A stretch of 6,581 bases of DNA, from contig JAGWTX010000139.1 in the NCBI GenBank assembly GCA_028875955.1, positions 1 through 6,581 on the forward strand, written 5' to 3'. Positions 1-6,581 of this stretch are shown here, in pieces. The notes below the pieces were generated by a model that was not told the DNA's origin, did no database searches, and saw only the letters and a program-made list of their open reading frames with translations. The position numbers and the translations under genes are program-made. Position 1 is the first letter of the stretch, and the number at the start of each line of letters is the position of its first letter. Origin of the DNA: Bacteroidota bacterium (GTDB lineage Bacteria; Bacteroidota; Bacteroidia; Chitinophagales; Chitinophagaceae).

Positions 1-621
1 CTATTACCTGCCGGATTGAAAGGGGTGGCTTTCGCAGCCCTGACCGCAGCCATTGTGGCTTCTTTAGCGGGTAAAGCGAATAGTATCTCAACTATTTTTT
101 CGCTGGACATCTATGTAAAATATTTTGACAAAAAAGCATCTGACCGGAAACTCGTCCGGGTAGGCAGATGGGCGGTGGTTATTGCCATGCTGGTTGCCGC
201 TCTGGTAACTCCCGCACTTCGTTCGCTCGACCAGGCTTATCAGTTTATCCAGGAATATGTGGGTTTTATCTCTCCGGGGGTTTTGGCGATTTTCCTGTTA
301 GGGTTTTTCTGGAAACCGACAACTGCTGCCGCCGCAATGGCAGGAGCCTTACTCACCATACCCTTATCTGCCATTCTCAAATTCCTTCCCACCTGGACAA
401 ATGGATTCTTTCCTGATTTCCCATTTCTGGACAGGATGAGCATTGTATTTGTATTCATCGTGATCACCATGTTGATCATGAGTAAGATCAAACCGAGAGA
501 AACCGGTGATACCCATGAGATCGAAGTCGATACCCGTATGTTCAGGGTTTCGCCCGGTTTTATCATCGGCTCCCTGATTATCTGCGGGATCCTGGTGGCG
601 TTGTATACCGTGTTTTGGTAA
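1..621 (+). CDS. Sodium:solute symporter (SSS/SGLT family), C-terminal part, truncated by window edge
   Basis: This is an inner-membrane Na+-coupled symporter of the SSS (SLC5-like) family. The frame is open from base 1 and gives 206 residues before TAA at 619-621; the true start lies upstream, and the TTG at base 16 is only an internal Leu codon. The first visible helix (residues about 6-23) runs into ASLAGKANSISTIFSLDIY (residues 20-38), matching the SGLT TM8 region 'SSL-S--NS-STIFTMDIY' that helps form the Na2 sodium site. Further hydrophobic segments lie at about 57-72, 85-102, 107-126, 138-161 and 184-204, with the typical GFFWKPTTAAAAMAG loop and helix at 101-115. One of the two Na2-site serines appears as Ala20, a variant I recall from Bacteroidota sugar symporters. 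The adjacent inositol oxygenase gene suggests myo-inositol or a related polyol or hexuronate as substrate, but this is inference; the sequence alone supports only a sugar/polyol-type SSS carrier. Confidence 0.9.
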   Translation, partial: LLPAGLKGVAFAALTAAIVASLAGKANSISTIFSLDIYVKYFDKKASDRKLVRVGRWAVVIAMLVAALVTPALRSLDQAYQFIQEYVGFISPGVLAIFLLGFFWKPTTAAAAMAGALLTIPLSAILKFLPTWTNGFFPDFPFLDRMSIVFVFIVITMLIMSKIKPRETGDTHEIEVDTRMFRVSPGFIIGSLIICGILVALYTVFW

Positions 622-683
622 GACTTCCCGCTCAACGGGTGCCAACAGCTTATTCAACTTATTTGTATATGGGTTGCCGTTTT

Positions 684-703
684 TTACTTAATCGGTTAAG
701 TAA
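684..703. promoter_or_regulatory. Putative LacI/GalR-type operator, copy 1
   Basis: TTACTTAATCGGTTAAGTAA is an inverted repeat with 8-bp arms (TTACTTAA/TTAAGTAA) around TCGG, so 18 of 20 positions are symmetric. A central CG step flanked by A/T-rich symmetric arms is the usual architecture of LacI/GalR-family operators. The same arms recur 45 bp downstream, which argues for a protein-binding site rather than chance. It lies between the symporter stop and the inositol oxygenase start, so it probably controls the latter. It is followed by GTTTTTT, so a weak terminator role for the symporter transcript is an alternative. The regulator gene is not in this window. Confidence 0.68.
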
Positions 704-727
704 GTTTTTTCGGCTGTTAACCACAGA

Positions 728-749
728 TTTACTTAAACGGTTAAGTAAA
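728..749. promoter_or_regulatory. Putative LacI/GalR-type operator, copy 2
   Basis: The core TTACTTAAACGGTTAAGTAA (729-748) is flanked by T and A, giving 9-bp perfect arms around ACGG. It differs from copy 1 at a single position in the 20-bp core (A for T just before the central CG). The centres are 45 bp apart, about four helical turns, a spacing compatible with cooperative binding or a short loop. Unlike copy 1, it is followed by a run of A, so it cannot be a + strand terminator; this strengthens the operator reading for both copies. It ends 85 bases before the inositol oxygenase start codon. Confidence 0.7.
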
Positions 750-822
750 AAAATATGTCCAAAAGAGCGGATATGCGTTCAAAAAACTTCATTTTAGTAT
801 CGTAATTTATTTTACATATAAC

Positions 823-832
823 CAATCGATTG
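823..832. promoter_or_regulatory. CG-centred 10-bp palindrome just upstream of the inositol oxygenase start
   Basis: CAATCGATTG is a perfect 10-bp palindrome ending two bases before the ATG at 835. It shares the core AATCGRTT with operator copy 1 but lacks the TTACTT/AAGTAA outer arms. It could be a degenerate third site for the same regulator acting as a roadblock, or a chance palindrome in A/T-rich leader DNA. There is no Shine-Dalgarno sequence in this leader. Confidence 0.25.
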
Positions 833-834
833 AC

Positions 835-1725
835 ATGCCACAAAAAGATCCTTCTCTAACGGATATTGTAAATGACCCCCTTAGTAATCTTGACGAGTGG
901 GAGAAAGACGTCTTAAGCCGCTATCCGGATCCTGCTTCTATCGCACAGAACAAAACCACCGGGGAATTCAGAAATTACGTAGAACCGCCCCGGGATACGG
1001 TTAAGGAGTTTTATCGTTTGAACCATACCTATCAGTCCTATGATTTTGTGCAAAAAAAGAAAAAGGAGTTCCTGCAATTCAATAAAAGGGAAATGCCTAT
1101 CTGGAATGCCTTTGATTTCCTGAACGAACTGGTGGATGACTCCGACCCTGATACGGATCTTGACCAGATGCAGCATCTGCTCCAGACATCCGAAGCCATC
1201 CGGAATGATGGTCATCCTGATTGGATGGTGCTGGTTGGCCTGATTCACGATATGGGTAAAGTGCTGTGTTTGTTTGGTGAACCGCAATGGGCCGTAGTAG
1301 GGGATACCTTTCCGGTTGGATGCGCCTTCTCGGATAAAATTGTGTATCCCGAATTTTTTACCGCCAACCCCGATTTTGATAACACTGCCTACAATACAAA
1401 ATATGGTATCTATGAACCCAACTGCGGATTGCGGAATGTTCAGCTATCCTGGGGTCATGATGAATATGTCTACCATATGATGAAAGACTTTATACCGGAA
1501 GAAGGTTTATATATGCTTCGTTTTCATTCATTTTATGCGCAGCACAGGGAAAACGCCTATGAACATTTAATGGATGGACATGACAGGGAAATGTTTAAAT
1601 GGGTTAAGCTGTTTAATCCATATGATCTGTATTCAAAAAACCCAAATCAGAAAAGCTGGGAAGAACTGAAACCGTATTACCAGGAACTGGTAGCAAAGTA
1701 TCTGCCGGTTACCCTTAAGTTTTAA
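835..1725 (+). CDS. miox: myo-Inositol oxygenase (MIOX, EC 1.13.99.1)
   Basis: This cytoplasmic non-haem di-iron oxygenase converts myo-inositol plus O2 to D-glucuronate. The 296-residue protein is full length (mouse MIOX is 285) and collinear with the animal and plant enzymes. It has an HD-domain-type helical fold. All six iron ligands are present by alignment from memory with mouse MIOX: His114 (HLLQTSE), His138-Asp139 (GLIHDMGK), His208 (SWGHDEY), His231 (RFHSFY) and Asp264 (NPYDLYSK). Other family signatures are DDSDPDTD (101-108), the lysine after the HD motif (Lys142), GEPQWAVVGDTFPVGC (148-163) and the C-terminal YYQELVAKYLPVTLKF. The ATG at 835 is chosen because the next Met is residue 87, inside the conserved region. 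The ~15 extra N-terminal residues relative to mouse are normal family variation. It follows an SSS symporter gene and precedes susC/susD, which suggests an inositol-to-glucuronate route. Two LacI-type palindromes upstream are the likely control sites. No frameshift or missing catalytic residue is seen. Confidence 0.97.
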   Translation: MPQKDPSLTDIVNDPLSNLDEWEKDVLSRYPDPASIAQNKTTGEFRNYVEPPRDTVKEFYRLNHTYQSYDFVQKKKKEFLQFNKREMPIWNAFDFLNELVDDSDPDTDLDQMQHLLQTSEAIRNDGHPDWMVLVGLIHDMGKVLCLFGEPQWAVVGDTFPVGCAFSDKIVYPEFFTANPDFDNTAYNTKYGIYEPNCGLRNVQLSWGHDEYVYHMMKDFIPEEGLYMLRFHSFYAQHRENAYEHLMDGHDREMFKWVKLFNPYDLYSKNPNQKSWEELKPYYQELVAKYLPVTLKF

Positions 1726-1780
1726 GTTTCTAACATTTGATTTTTTTTAGTTGAAAAAGCTAAGGGGGACTTGTGTGTCT

Positions 1781-1798
1781 TACCGAAAGGGATCGGTA
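1781..1798. promoter_or_regulatory. Inverted repeat TACCGA-N6-TCGGTA in the susC leader
   Basis: The 105-base gap between the inositol oxygenase stop and the susC start holds a perfect 6-bp inverted repeat (1781-1786 and 1793-1798) around AAGGGA. It is immediately followed by TATATAAATATG, which resembles a promoter -10/-7 region (TAAATATG at 1801-1808 is close to the Bacteroidota TAnnTTTG element), although I see no well-spaced -33 element. It could be an operator overlapping a susC promoter or an RNA hairpin in a read-through transcript. It does not match the palindromes at 684-749. The rest of the gap is A/T-rich, with an 8-T run at 1741-1748. Confidence 0.35.
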
Positions 1799-1830
1799 TA
1801 TAAATATGTCACTAACGAAAAACAAATAAT

Positions 1831-4800
1831 ATGCAACCATTACACGTAACAATGCGTACCCGGAGCTGGTCCTTGTTATTGTTTTTGCTTTGTTTTCTGC
1901 CGGTTCAATTTCTGCTGGCGCAAACACAAACTACAGTAAAAGGTACCGTAACTGGTACAGGAGGAAAACCACTTGCCGGAATCAGTATCAATGTGAAGGG
2001 AACCAATCGTTCTGCCATAAGCACCGACGACGGCTCTTTTACCATCAATGCCAAAAAGGGCGATAAACTGGTTTTCGCAGGTATATCCGTTGAAACCAAG
2101 GAAATAACGGTAACAGGTGAAAGTTTCTATGCGGTTTCTTTAACCGAAACCACCGCCGTGTTGAATGATGTGGTTGTTGTGGGATATGGTAAACAGACCC
2201 GTAGAAACCTGACAAGTGCGGTATCTACCATCAAACCGGAAGACCTTAACAAAGGAGCCATCAGCGATATCGGTCAACTGTTACAGGGTAAAGTGCCCGG
2301 TTTGAATATTTCTGCCAGCGGAGATCCCAATCGTCCCGCAGCGGTGATTCTCAGAGGTGCTTCCACCGTGAATAGTCCGGGTGGCCCTTTTTATGTGATT
2401 GACGGGGTGCCCGGCGCTGATATCTCGATCATCGCTCCGGATGATATTGCTTCCATCGATGTTTTAAAAGATGCTTCTGCCACTGCGATCTATGGTAACC
2501 GTGCTGCCAGCGGAGTGATCATGGTAACGACCAAAAGAGGGAAAAAGGGACAGAGCCAGGTTTCCTACAGCGGTTATGCGGGGTTTGAATCCGTAAGCAG
2601 TAAACTGAAACTGATGGATGCACCTCAGTTGAATTCCTATCTGAGTGCAAACGGGCTTTCCTTTTCGCCCAGTGATGATCTGGGTGCCAATACCGATTGG
2701 CAGAAAGCCATTGAACGTTCTTCAGCGGTTTCCCAGAACCACAATATATCCTTTAGCGGGGGTGGCGAGCACAGCACGTATAGTGCCAGCGTGAACTACC
2801 TGGATAAACAGGGAATCCTGATCGGTAGTGAATTGAAAAGGGTGATTGCCCGTTTATCCATCGAACAATATGCATTTAATGACAAAGTGAAATTCGGTCT
2901 GAATGTATCCAATTCAAATTCCAATGCGGTGAATGTGCCTTTGCAGAACATCGTACTCATCCAGATGACGAAACACCTTCCGGTGTCACCTGTGTATAAT
3001 GCAGATGGAAGCTTTTTTGAAAACTTCAATACCACCGGTTATTTCAATCCGCTTGCAATGATGAGTCATGCGCAGGATAAAACAAAATACAATGGGATTG
3101 TGGGTAGCTTTACCACCGAGGTAAAACTGCCACTGGGATTAACCTATAATGTAAATCTGGCTTATCAGCAGCTGAACTCATTGCATGGTGAGTTTTATGA
3201 CAGTTATTATTCCAATTATCCCACATCCAATTTCTACAACAACCCCGATCCGGGACTGGGAATCTCCCATACCCTGATAGGAAGCTTATTCGGAACCAAC
3301 GGTTCTGCCTTGAGAAACACCTATCAGACAACCAACAAAACATTAGAGACCTTCCTGACCTGGAACAAAAGGTTTGGCGATCACAACCTCAACGCAGTTG
3401 TGGGATACTCCTGGCAGGGAAATGTGATTGGCGACGGGTTTCAAACCTCCAGCACCAATTTTCCCGCAGACAATATCGGATATAATAACCTGAGTCTGGG
3501 TGTGCCTTATGCGATCCCTTCCTATCGGGTGAATTTTGGAAATGACCTGGTTTATCAGGAAACAAGATTCATATCTGATTTTGCAAGATTGAACTATAAC
3601 TACAAGGACAAATACCTGGTTCAAGGTTCATTACGCCGTGATGGTAGTTCGGTATTCGGAACCAATAACCAGTGGGGTTATTTCCCGTCTGTGGGTGCAG
3701 CCTGGAGGATCAATCAGGAAAACTTTATGAAAAACCAGACATTCTTCAGTGACCTGAAATTCAGAGCCAGCTATGGAGTAACCGGTAACTCATCAGGTTT
3801 TGGTGCCTATACGGCAAAACTGATCTATGGAAGTACAGGAACCTATTATTCCAATGGCGCCCAGGTAGGTGCCTATGGTCCGGTTCAGGGTGCTAACCCT
3901 GATTTGAAATGGGAAAAAACCGCTACCACCAATATCGGTCTGGATTTCACAGTCTTCAAGGGAAAATTAAGTGGAACCATCGACTGGTATAACAAAAACA
4001 CCACGGGTATGATCTTTAATTATGCAGTGAGTCCCGCATTGGTGCCCGGTGGAAGGATCTGGGCAAATGGCGGAAGTATCAACAATAAAGGGATAGAGCT
4101 GAGTCTGACTGCAACACCGGTGAGCAATGCTTTGTTCAGCTGGACTTCCACATTGAACCTGGCACATAACGTAAATAAGATCACCAGTTTGCTGAACCCT
4201 ATCACAGGAACTCAGGACTCCATCGGTTATTCTGATCCGGAAGGAAAGGGGCAAACCAATAGTACCCTTCAGCTGCTAAAATCCGGTGTTCCATTGGGCC
4301 AGTTCTTTACCCTTCAGTATGCGGGTAAGGATGCCAATGGTAATTCCCAGTTCGTAGCTGCCAATGGCAGTCTTACCACTGCACCGATCATAGGGAAAGA
4401 CTATCACCTCGCGGGCAGTGCACAGCCCAAATTATTACTGGGATGGTCCAATACATTCCGGTATAAAAGCTTTGATCTGAATGTATTTTTCAGGGGTGTA
4501 TTCGGTAATAAAATTTTTGATGCAACCAGGGCCGATCTGTTTAATGTATCATCAGCCACCACCAATAATATCCTGGCGGATGCAGCAGGCGAAAAATCAT
4601 CCGATGCAAAAGCGGGTTATTATTCAGACAGGTTTATCGAAGACGGATCTTATGTTCGTCTGGATAACGCCACGCTTGGATATACTGTAAAGACAACAAC
4701 ACAGTATATCAAATCCTTACGCTTCTATGTATCAGCTAACAATCTGTTTGTGATTACCAAGTACAAGGGTATTGACCCAGAGATCAACCAGGGTGGTATT

Positions 4801-4875
4801 TCTCCGGGCGTAGACTATAACAATTTCTATCCTAAAACCCGTACCATTTTAGTTGGGGTGAATGTTACCTTCTAA
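1831..4875 (+). CDS. SusC/RagA-family TonB-linked outer-membrane transporter
   Basis: This is an outer-membrane TonB-dependent transporter that imports a ligand captured with its SusD partner. The 1014-residue protein is complete and of usual SusC size. A signal peptide covers about residues 1-30 (hydrophobic SLLLFLLCFLPVQFLLA, then Gln31). A carboxypeptidase-regulatory-like Ig domain spans about 35-108 (VKGTVTGTGGKPLAGISI). A TonB-box-like segment, LNDVVVVGYG, lies at 111-120. The plug follows at about 121-238, with the SusC hallmarks FYVIDGVPG (187-195), IASIDVLKDASATAIYG (206-222) and SGVIMVTTKRG (227-237). The remainder is a 22-stranded-type barrel with the late motifs ANNLF (969-973) and YKGIDPEI (978-985), ending in the aromatic Phe expected of an outer-membrane barrel. 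There is no N-terminal STN domain, so direct signalling to an anti-sigma factor is not expected. Start choice: ATG 1831 is used, but ATG 1852 (Met8) also leaves a good signal peptide. The substrate cannot be read from sequence; neighbours suggest an inositol-linked compound. Confidence 0.97.
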   Translation: MQPLHVTMRTRSWSLLLFLLCFLPVQFLLAQTQTTVKGTVTGTGGKPLAGISINVKGTNRSAISTDDGSFTINAKKGDKLVFAGISVETKEITVTGESFYAVSLTETTAVLNDVVVVGYGKQTRRNLTSAVSTIKPEDLNKGAISDIGQLLQGKVPGLNISASGDPNRPAAVILRGASTVNSPGGPFYVIDGVPGADISIIAPDDIASIDVLKDASATAIYGNRAASGVIMVTTKRGKKGQSQVSYSGYAGFESVSSKLKLMDAPQLNSYLSANGLSFSPSDDLGANTDWQKAIERSSAVSQNHNISFSGGGEHSTYSASVNYLDKQGILIGSELKRVIARLSIEQYAFNDKVKFGLNVSNSNSNAVNVPLQNIVLIQMTKHLPVSPVYNADGSFFENFNTTGYFNPLAMMSHAQDKTKYNGIVGSFTTEVKLPLGLTYNVNLAYQQLNSLHGEFYDSYYSNYPTSNFYNNPDPGLGISHTLIGSLFGTNGSALRNTYQTTNKTLETFLTWNKRFGDHNLNAVVGYSWQGNVIGDGFQTSSTNFPADNIGYNNLSLGVPYAIPSYRVNFGNDLVYQETRFISDFARLNYNYKDKYLVQGSLRRDGSSVFGTNNQWGYFPSVGAAWRINQENFMKNQTFFSDLKFRASYGVTGNSSGFGAYTAKLIYGSTGTYYSNGAQVGAYGPVQGANPDLKWEKTATTNIGLDFTVFKGKLSGTIDWYNKNTTGMIFNYAVSPALVPGGRIWANGGSINNKGIELSLTATPVSNALFSWTSTLNLAHNVNKITSLLNPITGTQDSIGYSDPEGKGQTNSTLQLLKSGVPLGQFFTLQYAGKDANGNSQFVAANGSLTTAPIIGKDYHLAGSAQPKLLLGWSNTFRYKSFDLNVFFRGVFGNKIFDATRADLFNVSSATTNNILADAAGEKSSDAKAGYYSDRFIEDGSYVRLDNATLGYTVKTTTQYIKSLRFYVSANNLFVITKYKGIDPEINQGGISPGVDYNNFYPKTRTILVGVNVTF

Positions 4876-6581
4876 ATGAAACACTCAAAAAAAATGACAA
4901 TGAAACAGATAAAAAAATTTACAGGCTTCCTGATACTGCTGGCAGGAGTGTTTTCTGCCTGTCATAAGGTGGAAGTGCCCATTACTTCCGAACTTACACC
5001 GGATACCTATCCGCAAACCGCTTCTCAGTTCAATTCAGTGACCGGTCCGGTATACACAGCTATCCGTTCAAGCTATTCAGTGGATTATTTCTTCATCCAA
5101 ACCTTATCAAGTGATGAAGCCATATTACCAGCCTTTGGCGGTAACTGGTATGACGGGGACAAATATGAAGAACTGCACAAACACAAATGGACCAAAGACA
5201 ATGCCTGGGTAAATTCTGTATGGAACTATCTTACCAATATCATTGGTACCACCAACCAGACCCTGTATACATTGAAACTGGCACCGGCCAGTCCTGCCAA
5301 ACAGACAACCCTGGCAGAACTAAAAGTGGTCAGGGCAATGACGTATTTCATGATGATGGACCTGTACGGTAATGTGCCAATCGATACTGCCTATGGAAGT
5401 ACCGAGTTGCATGCAAATACCCCTAGGGCGCAGGTGTTTAATTTTATTGAGAGCGAAGTGAAAGCAGCCATACCTGATCTGAATACGACTTCGGGACAGG
5501 CGCAGTATGGCCGTCCGAACCTCTATACTGCCTATGCATTACTCGCTAAAATGTACCTGAATGCTGCGGTATATACGGGTACTGCCAGATACAATGACTG
5601 TATCGCTGCCTGTGATAATGTAATCAATGCAGGGGGTGGTTCCTTGTATAGCCTGGAGCCAAGAAATACCTACCTGCAGATGTTTTATCCCACCAATGGA
5701 CCCAATAACAAGGAATTTATCTTTGCCATTCCCTATGATGCATCCACGTCAAACGGATATATGTTTCATGCACGGTATGACCTGAACAGAAACCTGGGAA
5801 TCCGTTATAAATATTCCGGTTCCACCAATGGTTCTATTACCAATCCGGTGATGAATCAAAGCTATCCGGGTTCCGGGTTGCTGAATTCAAAACCCAGCGG
5901 ACCGGAAAGCGTGTTGCCTGAATACTATGCCAATTTTAACGATCCCAATGATATCCGTAACGGACAATGGCTGGGTGGAAAACAATACTGGCCCGACGGG
6001 TCTCCGCTCATGGTAGTAACCACCAATAAAGGATATGATGCTTCCTATTCAGGATCTGCTCCTACGGCAGCCTATTTATATCAGCTGGATCTTACACCCG
6101 GCATGCAGTTCCGTTCATCCGCAACAGGAGCCAATCCGGCATTGTTTGATTTTGGGAATGATGAAATTGCCTGGAACATGGGTTACCGGAACATAAAATT
6201 CTATCCTGATTACACCAATACAGTAAGCAGGAACCAGAACAATGATGTTCCCATTTTCCGTTTCTCAGACATCATCCTGATGAAAGCGGAAGCTATCCTG
6301 CGTGGGGGTACACCCACACTGGGGCAAACAGCGCTTTCTCTGGTTAACCAGTTAAGGGCCAACCGAACAACTTCCCCTGCCTTAACCAGCGTAAGCCTGA
6401 ATGATATCTATACGGAAAGATGCAGGGAATTTTCATGGGAAGCCTGGCATAGAAATGACATGATCCGATTTGGAAAATTTGAAGATGCCTACGGTTTCAA
6501 AACAGATGCAGATGTCAATAAAAGGATATTCCCCATTCCAACCGTAGCCTTGTCAACCAATTCAAAACTGGTTCAAAATCC
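4876..6581 (+). CDS. SusD/RagB-family outer-membrane lipoprotein, 3' end cut by window
   Basis: This is a surface-exposed ligand-binding lipoprotein that caps the SusC barrel encoded just upstream. The frame is open from ATG 4876, directly after the susC stop (TAAATG), to the window end: 568 full codons plus two bases. In-frame ATGs at 4894 and 4900 are equally plausible starts and give a shorter signal peptide; none has a Shine-Dalgarno sequence. A hydrophobic stretch (residues 17-26) leads to the lipobox-like VFSAC with Cys29 as the lipidation site. Family motifs are RAMTYFMMMDLYGNVPI (153-169), the TPR-like YTAYALLAKMYLNAA stretch, FRFSDIILMKAEA (461-473), ERCREFSWEAWHRNDMIRFGKF (514-535) and the terminal RIFPIPTVALSTNSKLVQN (550-568). 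Most SusD proteins end in 'QNPGY' or similar, so probably only a few residues are missing. Translation is likely coupled to susC. The ligand is unknown; no glycan-degrading enzyme is visible in the window. Confidence 0.96.
   Translation, partial: MKHSKKMTMKQIKKFTGFLILLAGVFSACHKVEVPITSELTPDTYPQTASQFNSVTGPVYTAIRSSYSVDYFFIQTLSSDEAILPAFGGNWYDGDKYEELHKHKWTKDNAWVNSVWNYLTNIIGTTNQTLYTLKLAPASPAKQTTLAELKVVRAMTYFMMMDLYGNVPIDTAYGSTELHANTPRAQVFNFIESEVKAAIPDLNTTSGQAQYGRPNLYTAYALLAKMYLNAAVYTGTARYNDCIAACDNVINAGGGSLYSLEPRNTYLQMFYPTNGPNNKEFIFAIPYDASTSNGYMFHARYDLNRNLGIRYKYSGSTNGSITNPVMNQSYPGSGLLNSKPSGPESVLPEYYANFNDPNDIRNGQWLGGKQYWPDGSPLMVVTTNKGYDASYSGSAPTAAYLYQLDLTPGMQFRSSATGANPALFDFGNDEIAWNMGYRNIKFYPDYTNTVSRNQNNDVPIFRFSDIILMKAEAILRGGTPTLGQTALSLVNQLRANRTTSPALTSVSLNDIYTERCREFSWEAWHRNDMIRFGKFEDAYGFKTDADVNKRIFPIPTVALSTNSKLVQN

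Noticed and set aside
627..646. Small hairpin CCCG-CTCAA-CGGG after the symporter stop as a terminator
   Set aside because: The stem is 4 bp and no T-run follows it directly.
674..708. Bacteroidota-type promoter (TTG at 674-676, TAAGTTTT at 701-708) overlapping operator copy 1
   Set aside because: The -7 match is imperfect and the spacing is slightly long; such A/T-rich matches are frequent by chance, so it is noted only as a possible location for a repressed MIOX promoter.
615..797. Short + strand ORF of 60 residues between the symporter and MIOX
   Set aside because: It overlaps the symporter stop, runs through both operator-like palindromes and the A-rich leader, has no recognisable domain, and its composition looks like translated non-coding DNA.
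803..810. TAATTTAT as a -7 element for the MIOX gene
   Set aside because: It only partly matches TAnnTTTG and no TTTG-like -33 element is found at the expected distance.
1714..1748. Possible terminator after MIOX: CTTAA-GTT-TTAAG followed by an 8-T run
   Set aside because: The stem is only 5 bp, A/T-rich, overlaps the stop codon and ends about 14 bases before the T run, so it is not a convincing intrinsic terminator; read-through into susC remains possible.
3967..4254. Minus-strand ORFs inside susC (also at 1905-2099, 2796-3035, 3110-3343, 3343-3624, 4020-4205)
   Set aside because: All are antisense shadows of a clearly coding SusC frame, with no family resemblance and no leader signals.
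5187..5372. + strand 61-residue ORF within susD
   Set aside because: It is an out-of-frame shadow of the SusD reading frame, which is open through the whole region and carries family motifs.

Overview
The window looks like chromosomal DNA from a member of the Bacteroidota, most likely a Chitinophagaceae-type soil or plant-associated bacterium (family placement is inference). The signs are a SusC/SusD outer-membrane pair, A/T-rich leaders without Shine-Dalgarno sequences, moderate GC content, and a Bacteroidota-style SGLT-type sodium symporter. All real genes are on the + strand.

Layout: (1) bases 1-621 hold the C-terminal ~206 residues of a sodium:solute symporter (SSS/SGLT family), cut by the left edge. 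(2) Bases 622-834 are a non-coding spacer with two near-identical CG-centred palindromes (684-703 and 728-749) that look like operators for a LacI/GalR-type repressor. A shorter perfect palindrome (823-832) sits just before the next start codon. (3) Bases 835-1725 encode a full-length myo-inositol oxygenase (MIOX) with every iron ligand present. (4) Bases 1726-1830 are a short leader with a TACCGA-N6-TCGGTA inverted repeat. (5) Bases 1831-4875 encode a complete SusC/RagA-type TonB-dependent transporter. (6) Bases 4876-6581 encode a SusD/RagB-type lipoprotein whose start codon abuts the susC stop; the right edge cuts it, apparently only a few residues before its end.

Taken together, the window suggests a myo-inositol uptake and oxidation locus. 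SusC/SusD would bring an inositol-containing or related compound across the outer membrane, the Na+ symporter would carry the free polyol or sugar across the inner membrane, and MIOX would cleave the inositol ring with O2 to give D-glucuronate for the hexuronate pathway. The enzyme and protein-family assignments are firm. The transport substrates and the shared regulation are inference. MIOX is best known from eukaryotes and is uncommon in bacteria, which normally use the IolG dehydrogenase route, so its coupling to a SusCD pair and twin LacI-type operators is the most notable feature here. I saw no RNA genes, CRISPR arrays, insertion sequences or convincing intrinsic terminators.
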